A DNA stretch of 64,000 nucleotides from Pseudomonas sp. GD03919 (GTDB taxonomy: Bacteria; Pseudomonadota; Gammaproteobacteria; Pseudomonadales; Pseudomonadaceae). A program made the position numbers and the translations under genes. Positions 37,499 through 46,319 of this stretch are shown one piece after another; positions within the stretch are counted from its first letter, which is position 1, and the number at the start of each line of letters is the position of its first letter. The notes beneath the pieces are model-generated. The model did no database searches. It was given only the letters and a program-made list of their open reading frames with translations, and was not told the DNA's origin. The stretch lies in contig NZ_CP104582.1 of the NCBI RefSeq assembly GCF_029814935.1, forward strand, positions 62,001 through 126,000. Direction: 5' to 3'.

Positions 37499-37861
37499 GG
37501 TAAATACTCGCTCAGCGCCATGTGTTGGTGATGAGGTGGAGGTGTTGGCCCGCTCGCGGCGCCGGTATCAGCCGGGCTCTACCCTGATGGTAATTGCCGT
37601 TGATCGTTGCTCGCTATGCTGACTGCCTTGCCTGGATTTGGACGTGCTCTTGTGCTGTTCAGGGCTTGCGACATTTCCGCGCACCTGCTGCACTGGTGGT
37701 GGGGCGGCAGGTGGCGTCGTTTCCGTTTCAGTGCTGCCAGTATATAATGCCGCAGAATTTGTGTGCGCTTTGTCCCACCCGCAGGAACCCAATTGCCGGG
37801 AGCGATTACATCTCTGCTCGATAGAAAGCAGGACGCTCCCAACCCTGATGAGGTTGATCTG
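37499..37861. other. Intergenic region upstream of cytochrome c5, nothing coding
   Basis: 363 bp between element 2 and the first cytochrome gene. I find no convincing gene here. A promoter candidate at 37720-37748 is the only signal; the transcript would have a leader of about 110 nt. Confidence 0.5.
37720..37748 (+). promoter_or_regulatory. Possible sigma-70 promoter of the cytochrome c genes
   Basis: A perfect -10 TATAAT at 37743-37748 with a weak -35 TTTCCG 17 bp upstream. It would drive the small cytochrome c and cytochrome c4 genes. Confidence 0.4.
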
Positions 37862-38152
37862 ATGAAGAAAATGCTGCTCGCCGCTACCCTCATGACCCTG
37901 TCCTTGAGTGGCCATGCTGCACAGGATGCGCAAGCTGTGTATGACCGTTCCTGTGGTGTATGCCACAACGGCCAGATTCCCACGGCGCCCAAGAAGGGCG
38001 ACAAGGCCGCTTGGGAGCCACGTCTGGCCAAGGGTATGGATGCACTGGTGCAGAGCGTCACCAATGGTTTGAACGCCATGCCGCCGCGTGGTTTGTGCAT
38101 GGACTGCTCGGCCGAGGATTACCAGGCGGTCATCAAGTTGATGATCGAATGA
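37862..38152 (+). CDS. Cytochrome c5 family protein
   Basis: The 96-residue protein has a signal peptide (MKKMLLAATLMTLSLSGHAA) and one haem-binding motif C31-G-V-C34-H35. A second cysteine pair CMDC near the end and the axial methionine region (NAMPPRG) fit cytochrome c5. It acts in periplasmic electron transfer. It is 50 bp upstream of the cytochrome c4 gene and probably co-transcribed. Confidence 0.9.
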   Translation: MKKMLLAATLMTLSLSGHAAQDAQAVYDRSCGVCHNGQIPTAPKKGDKAAWEPRLAKGMDALVQSVTNGLNAMPPRGLCMDCSAEDYQAVIKLMIE

Positions 38153-38202
38153 GCAATCCTGCCCGATAACCCTTTCTCTCTTAGCCGTAATTGGATTAGC
38201 TG

Positions 38203-38808
38203 ATGAACAAAGTACTCGTGAGTCTGCTGTTGACCCTGGGCCTCACCGGCGTGGCACAGGCTGCTGGCGATGCCGAAGCCGGTCAGGGCAAAGTTGCTGT
38301 CTGTGGTGCCTGCCATGGTGTCGATGGCAATAGCCCTGCGCCAAACTTTCCCAAGCTGGCCGGTCAGGGCGAGCGTTACTTGCTCAAGCAGCTGCACGAC
38401 ATCAAGTCCGGCGCCCGTCCGATCATTGAAATGACCGGTATGCTGGACAATCTCAGCGATCAGGACATGGCTGACATCGCCGCCTATTTCGCCAGCCAGA
38501 AGATGAGCGTCGGCGCTGCCGATCCCAAGCTGGTCGAGCGTGGTGAAGCGCTGTTCCGTGGCGGCAAGCTGGAAGAAGGCATGCCGGCCTGTATTGGTTG
38601 CCATGCGCCTAACGGTGCCGGTCTTGCCGCCGCTGGTTACCCGCACCTGGGTGGTCAGCATGCGCAGTACACCGCCAAGCAGCTGACCGATTTCCGTGAA
38701 GGCAACCGCACCAACGATGGCGACGCGATGATCATGCGCTCCATTGCGGCCAAGCTGAGCAACAAGGATATCGAGGCGCTGGCCAGCTTTATCCAGGGTC
38801 TGCACTGA
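38203..38808 (+). CDS. cc4: Cytochrome c4, di-haem
   Basis: A 201-residue periplasmic cytochrome with signal peptide (MNKVLVSLLLTLGLTGVAQA) and two haem sites, C34-G-A-C37-H38 and C130-I-G-C133-H134, arranged as two similar domains. Cytochrome c4 carries electrons to terminal oxidases such as cbb3. It is followed by a strong terminator at 38836-38860. Confidence 0.94.
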   Translation: MNKVLVSLLLTLGLTGVAQAAGDAEAGQGKVAVCGACHGVDGNSPAPNFPKLAGQGERYLLKQLHDIKSGARPIIEMTGMLDNLSDQDMADIAAYFASQKMSVGAADPKLVERGEALFRGGKLEEGMPACIGCHAPNGAGLAAAGYPHLGGQHAQYTAKQLTDFREGNRTNDGDAMIMRSIAAKLSNKDIEALASFIQGLH

Positions 38809-38835
38809 TAGACCGCTGTTGCGTTTGGCAAGACA

Positions 38836-38860
38836 AAGGGTGGCTGCGGCCACCCTTTTT
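38836..38860 (+). terminator. Intrinsic terminator of the cytochrome c genes
   Basis: AAAGGGTGGC-TGCG-GCCACCCTTTTT: a perfect stem followed by a T-tract, 27 bp after the cytochrome c4 stop. Confidence 0.9.
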
Positions 38861-38961
38861 CATAGGCGTGATGGCTACAATGGGCGGAACCGGCCCAGCG
38901 GTAGCGAGTCATAGTCTCGAATCGCCACCAGGGCGACGCTTATCCAGTTGAGGAGTACCCC

Positions 38962-39588
38962 ATGCGTAACCTGATTTTTGGCGCCGCTCTGGCGATCAGC
39001 AGCCTGTTCGGTCTTACTGCCCATGCCGAGCCGGTGGCCGGCCAGCAGTATGTCGAGCTGAAGAGCCCGGTGCCGGTGTCCAAGCCTGGCAAGGTCGAAG
39101 TGGTCGAGCTGTTCTGGTACGGCTGCCCGCATTGCTACCAGTTCGAAGCGACCCTCAACCCCTGGGTCGAAAAACTGCCGGATGACGTCAACTTCGTTCG
39201 TGTGCCGGCGCTGTTCGGTGGGATCTGGAACGTCCACGGTCAGGCGTTCATTACCCTGGAAAGCATGAAGGTCGAGCAGAAGGTGCATGACGCCGTGTTC
39301 ACCGCCATCCACCAGGAGAAGAAGAAACTGGCCTCGGCTGAAGAGTTCGCCGATTTCGTCGCCACCCAGGGTGTCGAGCGCGAAGCCTTCCTCAAGACCT
39401 TCAACTCCTTCGCCGTCAAAGGTCAGATGGAAAAGGCCAAGAAACTGGCCATGGCATACCAGATCACGGGTGTACCGGTGATGGTCGTTGGCGGCAAGTA
39501 TCGCTTCGACCTGGGCTCTGCCGGTGGCCCGCAGCAGACGCTGGAAGTCGCCGATCACCTGATCGCCAAGGAGCGTGCCGCGCTTTAA
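38962..39588 (+). CDS. dsbA: Thiol:disulfide interchange protein DsbA
   Basis: A 208-residue periplasmic oxidoreductase: signal peptide (FGAALAISSLFGLTAHA), thioredoxin fold with an inserted helical domain, active site C55-P-H-C58 (FWYGCPHCYQF) and cis-proline loop TGVPVMVV. It introduces disulfides into exported proteins, for example the cysteine-rich small protein at 5936. It stands next to the cytochrome c genes as in other pseudomonads. Confidence 0.96.
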   Translation: MRNLIFGAALAISSLFGLTAHAEPVAGQQYVELKSPVPVSKPGKVEVVELFWYGCPHCYQFEATLNPWVEKLPDDVNFVRVPALFGGIWNVHGQAFITLESMKVEQKVHDAVFTAIHQEKKKLASAEEFADFVATQGVEREAFLKTFNSFAVKGQMEKAKKLAMAYQITGVPVMVVGGKYRFDLGSAGGPQQTLEVADHLIAKERAAL

Positions 39589-39607
39589 GCGGCCGCAGGC
39601 GCGAAGT

Positions 39608-40480
39608 ATGTTGCGCCGCTGGCGAAAGACACGCGCGGTTGGTCTGTGCGACCCACAGATCAACCCGCACTGCTCGCCCCATGCCGACTGGCCAGCTGAC
39701 GGCCTGCTGCGCTTGCTCAGCTTCAATGTTCAGGTCGGCATCAATACCCAGCGTTATCACCACTACCTGACGCGCAGTTGGCAGCATCTTTTGCCTCATG
39801 CCGGGCGTGCCGGCAATCTTCAGCGCATCGGTGATCTGCTCACCGATTTCGATCTGGTGGCGTTGCAGGAAGTCGATGGCGGCAGCCTGCGCTCGGGTTA
39901 TATCAATCAGGTCGAGTACTTGGCCCAGCAGGGCGCCTTTCCCTTCTGGTACCAACAGCTCAATCGCAATCTCGGGCGCCTCGCCCAGCACAGCAACGGC
40001 GTACTCAGTCGCTTGCGTCCCACCTTGCTGGAGGATCATCCACTGCCTGGGCCGCCTGGGCGCGGTGCGATCTTTCTGCGGCTGGGAGAGGGCGAGCACG
40101 CACTGGGGGTGGTGATGATGCACCTGGCTCTGGGTGCTCGTACCCGCACCCGGCAACTGGCCTATATCCGTGAGCGGGTCAGCGAGTTTCGCCATCTGGT
40201 GCTGATGGGCGACATGAATACCCATGCCGTCGACCTGCTGGAAAATTCTCCGCTGCGCGATCTTGGCCTGCTCGCGCCGCAGGTTGAGGCGACCTTCCCG
40301 AGTTGGCGACCGCAGCGCTGTCTTGACCATATCCTGCTCAGTTCCGAACTTGAACTGGGGCGTGTCGACGTGCTCAGCCAGCCAATTTCCGATCACCTGC
40401 CGGTAGCCGTGGAAATTCGCCTGCCGGCAGCACAGAATGCTGCGCAACTGCCTATGCTGAAAACGCCATCTCCCGAGTAA
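39608..40480 (+). CDS. Endonuclease/exonuclease/phosphatase family protein
   Basis: The 290-residue protein has the EEP fold motifs [29 protein letters not shown] and [10 protein letters not shown] followed by ISDHLPV. Members are metal-dependent nucleases or phosphatases; the substrate is unknown. Starting at 39608 gives the family's length; a GTG at 39575 is possible. It overlaps nothing and ends 5 bp before the diguanylate cyclase, so the two are probably in one operon. Confidence 0.85.
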   Translation: MLRRWRKTRAVGLCDPQINPHCSPHADWPADGLLRLLSFNVQVGINTQRYHHYLTRSWQHLLPHAGRAGNLQRIGDLLTDFDLVALQEVDGGSLRSGYINQVEYLAQQGAFPFWYQQLNRNLGRLAQHSNGVLSRLRPTLLEDHPLPGPPGRGAIFLRLGEGEHALGVVMMHLALGARTRTRQLAYIRERVSEFRHLVLMGDMNTHAVDLLENSPLRDLGLLAPQVEATFPSWRPQRCLDHILLSSELELGRVDVLSQPISDHLPVAVEIRLPAAQNAAQLPMLKTPSPE

Positions 40481-40485
40481 GCCGT

Positions 40486-42315
40486 ATGAGCGATGACGCG
40501 CAACGCTGGAAAGACAAGTACCTGAGCAGCCTTGAGCAGCAGGAAAAGCTTGAGCGCCGTTGGGAGTTGCGCCTGGATCTGCTGCGCCGTGGCCTGGTGC
40601 GCAGCAGTCTGGCGGCCGAGGGTGCGGACAAGGCGGTTGATCAGTGCATGCAGGAAATGCGCGAAATCCTGCGCCGCGATGATATGGACGCCGCGCTCGG
40701 CGGGCTGATCCCGCGTCTGGAAAAGGCCGTGCTGGATTCCGAGCAGCGCCGTCAGCAGCGTGCCGGTGAAGCGGCTATGGCCCTGGCCGGGCTGATCGAG
40801 CAACTGCAACGTCTGCAGCCGCCGCGTGAAGTACGCAAGGCGCTCAAGTCACTCGGCAAGCAACTGCAGGATGCCACCAGTCATCAGTATCTGTTGCCGG
40901 CTCTGCTCAGCCAGCTTAGCAATCTGCAAGGACAGGCGCTGACCGTGCTGCAAAGCCCGGTTCAGGAACAGCCCGGGTTGTTGCAGCGGCTGTTCGGTAC
41001 ACGCACCGAGAGCAGCGACGACGAGCAGAGCAACGCGCAGGCGGCGGATGATGTCGCTGAGCAGGCTTCTACCCCGGAGACCTCGGCGCCCGCAGCGCTG
41101 GCGCCGGTCAGTCAGTCGCCTGCCAGTGCCGCTGTGCTGACTCGCGAGCCGGCTCCGCGCCCGTTACCTGACGCCCCTCCTGTGCTCGACAGTTTGCCGC
41201 TGCCGCCTGGCCTGTTGCCGCAGCAGGAGCCGGGTGACAGCCCGTTTTCCCTGCCCAGCAGTGAGCCTGGGTACAGTGCGGTAGCCCCGCACATCGCCGG
41301 CAGCTTGCGCAAGCTGCTGGATGAGCTCGAGCTGCCGGCGCGCCACCAGCCGCAAGGCGAAGCCCTGCGCCTGCGCCTGCAAGGCAACCTCAACTGGTAT
41401 GAGCTGGTGCCGGTGCTCGATGACCTGGCCGTGCTGGTGTTGGCGGTCAGTGACAGCGGTCAGCGTGAGTTTGCCGGTTATCTCAAGCAGCTCAACGAGC
41501 GCCTGGCCGTCTTTATCGGCACACTCAATGCCGCTAGCGAGGGTTACAGCGCATCGCTGGAAAGTACGCGCAGCTTCAACCAGCAACTGCGTGATCAGGT
41601 CAGTGACCTGCAAAGCAGCGTGCAGGAAGCATCCGATCTGGAATCCCTCAAACAAGCGCTGGAGCAGCGTCTGGAAGGCCTGCTGCAGAGTGTCAGCAAT
41701 CATCAGCGCCAGCGCGACAGCAGTGAAGCAGAGGTGGCCGAGCGTCTGCAGGGGCTGGTCAGGCGTGTCGCCGAGATGGAGCAGGAGGCGCAGCAGTTCC
41801 GCGAGCATATCGAGGAGCAGCGGCAGAAATCCTTGCTCGACCCGCTTACCGGGCTGCCCAACCGTGCGGCCTGGATCGAGCGGCTGGAGCTGGAAGTTGC
41901 CCGGCGCCAGCGCTATGGCGGGCAGTTGCTGCTGGCGGCGCTGGATATCGATCACTTCAAGCGCATCAACGATGGCTATGGTCACCTGGCCGGTGATCGG
42001 GTGCTGAAGATCATCGCCGGCGAGCTCAGCAAGCGTTTGCGCAAGACCGATTTCATGGCCCGCTTCGGTGGTGAGGAGTTCGTCCTGCTGATTCCGGCAA
42101 CGCCATTGGCGGGTGGCGTACAACTGCTGGAAACCCTGCGCGCGGCAATCGAGGCCTGCCCGTTCCATTTCAAGGGCGAGCCGGTGACCATTACCCTTTC
42201 TGCCGGTATCGCCGAGTTTCGCGATGGCGAAACGCCCGAAGCGGCCTTCGAGCGTGCCGATCAGGCGCTGTATCGCGCCAAGGGCGCCGGGCGTAACCGC
42301 ATCGAACAGGCCTGA
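40486..42315 (+). CDS. GGDEF diguanylate cyclase (DgcH-like)
   Basis: A 609-residue protein with a long N-terminal helical region, a low-complexity Ala/Pro/Ser/Glu linker (about 165-265), another helical part and a C-terminal GGDEF domain. The active site is G528-G-E-E-F532 and the inhibitory site R519-K-T-D522 is kept, so an active feedback-inhibited c-di-GMP synthase is likely. No membrane segments were found. The position after the EEP protein matches what I remember of P. aeruginosa dgcH (PA5487). Confidence 0.88.
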   Translation: MSDDAQRWKDKYLSSLEQQEKLERRWELRLDLLRRGLVRSSLAAEGADKAVDQCMQEMREILRRDDMDAALGGLIPRLEKAVLDSEQRRQQRAGEAAMALAGLIEQLQRLQPPREVRKALKSLGKQLQDATSHQYLLPALLSQLSNLQGQALTVLQSPVQEQPGLLQRLFGTRTESSDDEQSNAQAADDVAEQASTPETSAPAALAPVSQSPASAAVLTREPAPRPLPDAPPVLDSLPLPPGLLPQQEPGDSPFSLPSSEPGYSAVAPHIAGSLRKLLDELELPARHQPQGEALRLRLQGNLNWYELVPVLDDLAVLVLAVSDSGQREFAGYLKQLNERLAVFIGTLNAASEGYSASLESTRSFNQQLRDQVSDLQSSVQEASDLESLKQALEQRLEGLLQSVSNHQRQRDSSEAEVAERLQGLVRRVAEMEQEAQQFREHIEEQRQKSLLDPLTGLPNRAAWIERLELEVARRQRYGGQLLLAALDIDHFKRINDGYGHLAGDRVLKIIAGELSKRLRKTDFMARFGGEEFVLLIPATPLAGGVQLLETLRAAIEACPFHFKGEPVTITLSAGIAEFRDGETPEAAFERADQALYRAKGAGRNRIEQA

Positions 42316-42494
42316 GCGCCCGGCTGCGGTTCGCCATCAACTCCCCTGCGCGCTCAGGTCGTTACCCGACCGTCGCTGCGTTTTCGGTCATTAAGATTTC
42401 ACGCCGGCTGAAAATGCCGAGTCCCATACGCGTGCGACTCGCGAGGTGACCCCCGCAGGCTCTAGACTATGTCCACCTGCCAGCGGAGATACCC

Positions 42495-43085
42495 ATGGAC
42501 ATTTTCAGCATCGCCGTGCTGATCTTTTTGGTCACCGACCCATTTGGCAATATCGCCATCTACATCGCCGCGCTGAAGAACGTCGAGCCGCGTCGCCGCC
42601 TGTGGATCGCCGCGCGCGAGCTGCTGTTCGCCCTTGCCCTGCTGCTGCTGTTCCTCACCTTTGGTGACAAATTCCTCAGCAGCCTCGGGCTGTCACGCGA
42701 GGCAACGGCGATTGCCGGCGCTATCATCCTGTTCGTCATCGCCATGCGCCTGATTTTCCCCAGCCCGCAAGGCCTGCTCGGTGATGTACCGGACGGTGAG
42801 CCGATACTGGTGCCGCTGGCTACACCGGCGGTCGCCGGGCCTTCGGCCCTGGCGGTGCTGATGACCCTGCGCAACACCCACACCGGACCGCTCTGGGAAC
42901 TTTACCTGGCGCTGATCCTGGCCTGGGCGGCGACGGCATTCATCCTGTTGCAGGCGTCATTCCTGCAGCGTTTTCTCGGTAATCGCGGGTTGATGGCGGT
43001 GGAACGATTGATGGGCATGCTGCTGATCATGCTCAGCGTCGACATGCTGCTGGATAACCTGCAGAGCGTATTCGGTCACGCATGA
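42495..43085 (+). CDS. MarC family membrane protein
   Basis: A 196-residue polytopic membrane protein with about six segments, opening MDIFSIAVLIFLVTDPFGNIA, then LVPLATPAVAGPSALAVLM, as in the MarC/YhgN family. The function is unknown despite the old name 'multiple antibiotic resistance'. Its stop overlaps the ampDh2 start by four bases. Confidence 0.9.
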   Translation: MDIFSIAVLIFLVTDPFGNIAIYIAALKNVEPRRRLWIAARELLFALALLLLFLTFGDKFLSSLGLSREATAIAGAIILFVIAMRLIFPSPQGLLGDVPDGEPILVPLATPAVAGPSALAVLMTLRNTHTGPLWELYLALILAWAATAFILLQASFLQRFLGNRGLMAVERLMGMLLIMLSVDMLLDNLQSVFGHA

Positions 43086-43864
43086 AATCTCTTTGCCTTG
43101 CCCTTGCCCTCGTTCTGCTTGCCGGTTGTAGCGCTGGCTTGCGTATCGATGACAGCCACACCGCGACGGGCCAGAACAGCCGCGTGCAGTACGTCGTGCT
43201 GCATTACACCTCCGCTGATCTGCAGCGTTCGCTCGAGCTGCTGACGCAGACCGAGGTGAGCAGCCACTACCTGATCGGCGATGCACCGCCGACCGTCTAT
43301 CGTCTGGTCGATGAGAACCGTCGCGCCTGGCATGTCGGCGTCAGTGAGTGGAAGGGCCGCACCTGGCTCAATAGCACCACGATCGGCATCGAGCTGGTCA
43401 ACCAGGGCTACTACCAGACGCCGGCCGGGCGTTACTGGCAGCCGTTCTCGCCGCAGCAGATCGATACCCTGATCGTGCTGCTCAAGGACATCGTCCAGCG
43501 CCACCAACTGCCGTTGGGTTCGATCATCGCGCACAGTGATGTGGCGCCGCAGCGCAAGGTCGATCCGGGCCCGCTGTTCCCCTGGAAGCGTCTGGCCGAC
43601 GAAGGGCTGGTCCCCTGGCCGAACGAGGATGCCGTAGCGCGCCAACAGGCGTTGTTCAGCACCAGCCTGCCCAGCGTGCAGTGGTTCCAGGAGCAATTGG
43701 CGCAGCAGGGCTACACGGTGCCGCAGCATGGCGAGCTGGACGAAGCGACACGCAACGTCATCGCCGCCTTTCAGATGAAGTATCGCCCGGCCAATCATGA
43801 CGGCCAGCCGGATGCGGAAACCGCCGCGCGCCTGCTGGTGCTCAATCTGCAGGCTGCCGGTTGA
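43082..43864 (+). CDS. ampDh2: N-acetylmuramyl-L-alanine amidase AmpDh2-like lipoprotein
   Basis: A 260-residue lipoprotein (lipobox LLAGC at about 13-17) with an amidase_2 domain (YVVLHYTSADL, WHVGVSEWKGR, SIGIELVNQGY-type, IIAHSDVAPQRKVDPGPLFPW) containing the zinc ligand histidines and aspartate. A C-terminal peptidoglycan-binding domain follows (VQWFQEQLAQQGYTVPQHG). It cuts between MurNAc and the stem peptide in the periplasm, in cell-wall recycling, and influences AmpC regulation. It is translationally coupled to marC. Confidence 0.92.
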   Translation: MKSLCLALALVLLAGCSAGLRIDDSHTATGQNSRVQYVVLHYTSADLQRSLELLTQTEVSSHYLIGDAPPTVYRLVDENRRAWHVGVSEWKGRTWLNSTTIGIELVNQGYYQTPAGRYWQPFSPQQIDTLIVLLKDIVQRHQLPLGSIIAHSDVAPQRKVDPGPLFPWKRLADEGLVPWPNEDAVARQQALFSTSLPSVQWFQEQLAQQGYTVPQHGELDEATRNVIAAFQMKYRPANHDGQPDAETAARLLVLNLQAAG

Positions 43865-43925
43865 GCCGAATGGAGCACTGACAGGGGCGTCATGCCTGCG
43901 CAGGCCGGCATCCACAGCGCGCGTG

Positions 43926-44321
43926 TCACTGCTTCAGCAGCGCATTCAGGCGCTGGGCCAGCAGGCCGAAGTCGTAGGGTTTGACGATACTGTCGGTCGC
44001 TGCGTTCGCGTCGCGTGCGCGCACCTCGTCGAGCAGTTCCTGCTCGTAATAGCCGCTGGCGAACAGCACGGGCAGAGCCGGCCTGAGTTGCCGCGCCGCC
44101 GCGACCAGGGCGCGACCATCCATGCCAGGCAGGCCGATATCGGTCATCAGCAGATCGAAATGCTGGTCGCTGCGCAGCCGTTCCAGCGCGCTGGCGGCGT
44201 CGCGTTGGGCCGTCACGTCATAACCGAACTCTGCAAGCACTTCCGTGGTCAATCCGCGCACCACATGATCATCCTCGACCAGCAGGATGGTCTTGGCAGG
44301 GAGGGCGTCGATTTCGCTCAT
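43926..44321 (-). CDS. Receiver-domain-only response regulator
   Basis: A 131-residue CheY-like protein with acidic pocket E16-D-D18, phospho-acceptor D61 (TDIGLPGMDG) and lysine K114 (IVKPYD). There is no output domain, so it must act through partners. It is divergent from the truncated sensor-kinase remnant at 44452, which was probably its partner. Confidence 0.88.
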   Translation of the reverse strand: MSEIDALPAKTILLVEDDHVVRGLTTEVLAEFGYDVTAQRDAASALERLRSDQHFDLLMTDIGLPGMDGRALVAAARQLRPALPVLFASGYYEQELLDEVRARDANAATDSIVKPYDFGLLAQRLNALLKQ

Positions 44322-44451
44322 GGGGTTTTCTGTTTCTGTGCGCAGAATGCGCGAATGTTTGGCAAACTTCGGCGTTGGTGCGCGTCGAGTGTGCCATAGG
44401 CCATCCCCGGACCGACAAGAAGAGGCGAGATACCAGCCAATGGACAGTGCA

Positions 44452-44649
44452 ATGTCGAATGAGTCCGCCATGGACGAACAGGGCTTTCGCCGCATTCTCA
44501 ATCGTAACGTCGGCCTGCCGCTTGCCCTGGGGCTGGCGGGTGCCCTGTTCTTTGCGCTGTTGATCGGTTACCTGCTGAACGTGGTGCGCTGGGTCGAGCA
44601 CACCCTCGGGGGCTTTTTGTTGGGTCTTAACAGACCGGACTGGCAATAA
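44452..44649 (+). pseudogene. Truncated sensor histidine kinase remnant (CHASE3-type N-terminus)
   Basis: Sixty-five codons remain. MSNESAMDEQGFRRILNRNV and the membrane segment LPLALGLAGALFFALLIGYLL with NVVRWVEHT look like the start of a CHASE3-domain sensor kinase normally divergent from such a receiver gene. After codon 51 (about 44604) the sequence turns into unrelated LGGFLLGLNRPDWQ and stops; no kinase domain follows. The next 535 bp hold a dispersed repeat. A deletion or rearrangement is the likely cause, judged from a family memory and not from a comparison. Confidence 0.7.
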
Positions 44650-45185
44650 CGTATTAGCTGTCGATGACTTGGCACTATCTACTAGCGCGCCGCTTGGTCT
44701 GATGGGTTTCGCCCCTTACGGGCGACTCACTTTCTTTGTTTGTGCAAAGAAAGTAAGCAAAGAAACACACCCCTGCATACGGCCCCGGCTGCGCCGGAGT
44801 TCCCTCGCTCCATCACCGCTCCAGGGGCACGACCGGATGCGGCCCACTGACGAAGGGCCATCCCTGGCCCATCGCAGCTCTCGCGACATCCATGTCGCTC
44901 AACCCCTTCCACGGCGATTCCACTCGGCCTCCTGAAGGGGATTTGGGCGTCGCCTGTACCATCGCAGTTGAAGAGCAAAGGCAAAGGCCGGACGCCGCCA
45001 TACGCACACAAACTTGCCAGTCCGGTATCACTCACACTTCCCCAGACCATCCGAAGTGCTTTCTCTCTGCCGCCCTCGAATCCGTCGACGTTCATTTAAC
45101 TGTCACATTCGTTTCATAGATTGGTCACGTGGCCTGCAGATACTTGGGCCCGTTCCATCCAACACTATCCTGCTAGGAGCAAGGC
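44650..45185. repeat. Non-coding region with a dispersed repeat (AAAGAAAGTAAGCAAAGAAA)
   Basis: A 536-bp non-coding gap. It contains a hairpin CGCCCCTT-ACGGGCG at 44709-44723, a perfect stem ACTTTCTTTG (44728-44737) / CAAAGAAAGT (44744-44753), then AAGCAAAGAAACACACCCCT. Closely similar units are, as I remember, dispersed in many proteobacterial genomes. Small open frames here are probably meaningless. The last 90 bp carry the pstS Pho box. Confidence 0.6.
45100..45117 (+). promoter_or_regulatory. Pho box upstream of pstS
   Basis: CTGTCAC-ATTC-GTTTCAT matches the PhoB box (two CTGTCAT-like 7-mers separated by 4 bp), about 70 bp upstream of the pstS start. PhoB~P would activate pstS at low phosphate. 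Confidence 0.8.
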
Positions 45186-46154
45186 ATGAAACTGAAGCGT
45201 TTGATGGCGGCCCTGACTTTCGCCGCCGCTGGCGTAAGCGCCGTATCTGCTGTAGCCGCCGTCGACCCGGCTCTGCCGACCTATGAAAAGACTTCCGGTG
45301 TATCGGGCAACCTGTCCAGCGTCGGTTCCGACTCGCTGGCCAACCTGATGACCCTGTGGGCAGAAGAGTTCAAGAAGAACTACCCCAACGTCAACATCCA
45401 GATCCAGGCCGCTGGTTCCTCCACTGCGCCACCTGCGCTGACCGAAGGTACCGCCAACATGGGGCCGATGAGCCGTCCGATGAAGGACAGCGAGATCCAA
45501 GCCTTCGAAGAGAAGTACGGCTACAAGCCGACCGCCGTTCCGGTTGCCATCGACGCCCTGGCCGTGTTCGTACACAAGGATAACCCGATCAAGTCGCTGT
45601 CGATCGAGCAGGTCGATGCGATTTTCTCCAGCACCCGTCTGTGCGGTGGCGACAAGGACATCAAGACCTGGGGTGACCTCGGTCTGACCGGCGAGTGGGC
45701 TGGCAAGCCGCTGCAACTGTTCGGTCGTAACTCGGTATCCGGCACCTACGGCTACTTCAAGGAAGAAGCCCTGTGCAAAGGCGACTTCAAGTCCAACGTC
45801 AACGAGCAGCCGGGTTCGGCTTCGGTTGTCCAGTCGATCTCCAGCACCCTGAACGCCATCGGTTACTCGGGCATCGGCTACAAGACCTCCAGCGTCCGCG
45901 CCGTGCCGCTGTCGAAGAAGGGCGGTGAAGCCTTCGAGGCGTCGGAAGAGAACGCTCTGGCTGGCAAGTTCCCGCTGGCTCGCTTCTTCTACGTCTACGT
46001 CAACAAGGCGCCGAACCAGCCGCTGAGCCCGCTGGATGCCGAGTTCATCAAGCTGGTGCTGTCCAAGCAGGGCCAGGAAGTCGTGATGAAGGATGGTTAC
46101 ATCCCGCTGCCGGCCAAGGTGGCTGAGAAGACCATGAAGGAACTGGGTCTGTAA
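45186..46154 (+). CDS. pstS: Phosphate ABC transporter binding protein PstS
   Basis: The 322-residue periplasmic protein has a signal peptide ([20 protein letters not shown]) and phosphate-binding segments [16 protein letters not shown] ([15 protein letters not shown]), [12 protein letters not shown] and [18 protein letters not shown]. It binds phosphate with high affinity and passes it to PstCA. Preceded by a Pho box and followed by a perfect 13-bp hairpin terminator. Read-through would link it to pstC, which also has its own Pho box. Confidence 0.96.
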   Translation: MKLKRLMAALTFAAAGVSAVSAVAAVDPALPTYEKTSGVSGNLSSVGSDSLANLMTLWAEEFKKNYPNVNIQIQAAGSSTAPPALTEGTANMGPMSRPMKDSEIQAFEEKYGYKPTAVPVAIDALAVFVHKDNPIKSLSIEQVDAIFSSTRLCGGDKDIKTWGDLGLTGEWAGKPLQLFGRNSVSGTYGYFKEEALCKGDFKSNVNEQPGSASVVQSISSTLNAIGYSGIGYKTSSVRAVPLSKKGGEAFEASEENALAGKFPLARFFYVYVNKAPNQPLSPLDAEFIKLVLSKQGQEVVMKDGYIPLPAKVAEKTMKELGL

Positions 46155-46187
46155 GCATGCCGCCGCGCTAGCGCTGCCATGCACGTT

Positions 46188-46213
46188 GCCCGCCCCTCCT
46201 AGGAGGGGCGGGC
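46188..46213 (+). terminator. Hairpin terminator or attenuator after pstS
   Basis: GCCCGCCCCTCCT is the exact reverse complement of AGGAGGGGCGGGC and is followed by TTCGTTGT. It probably lowers expression of pstCAB relative to pstS. Confidence 0.8.
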
Positions 46214-46230
46214 TTCGTTGTGTCAGCAGG

Positions 46231-46248
46231 CTGTAACTTTTCTGTCAT
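46231..46248 (+). promoter_or_regulatory. Pho box upstream of pstC
   Basis: CTGTAAC-TTTT-CTGTCAT is a near-perfect Pho box 72 bp upstream of the pstC start, just after the pstS terminator. It shows independent PhoB control of pstCAB-phoU. Confidence 0.88.
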
Positions 46249-46319
46249 ACAACATCGCTAAATTGGCACGCCTGGGCAGCCGCATGCGCTGCAATCAAGC
46301 CCGCGCAGAGACTTCTCGC

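Noticed and set aside
44669..44935. Short frames in the repeat downstream of the kinase remnant
   Set aside because: They fall in hairpins and dispersed repeat sequence, without ribosome-binding sites or domains.
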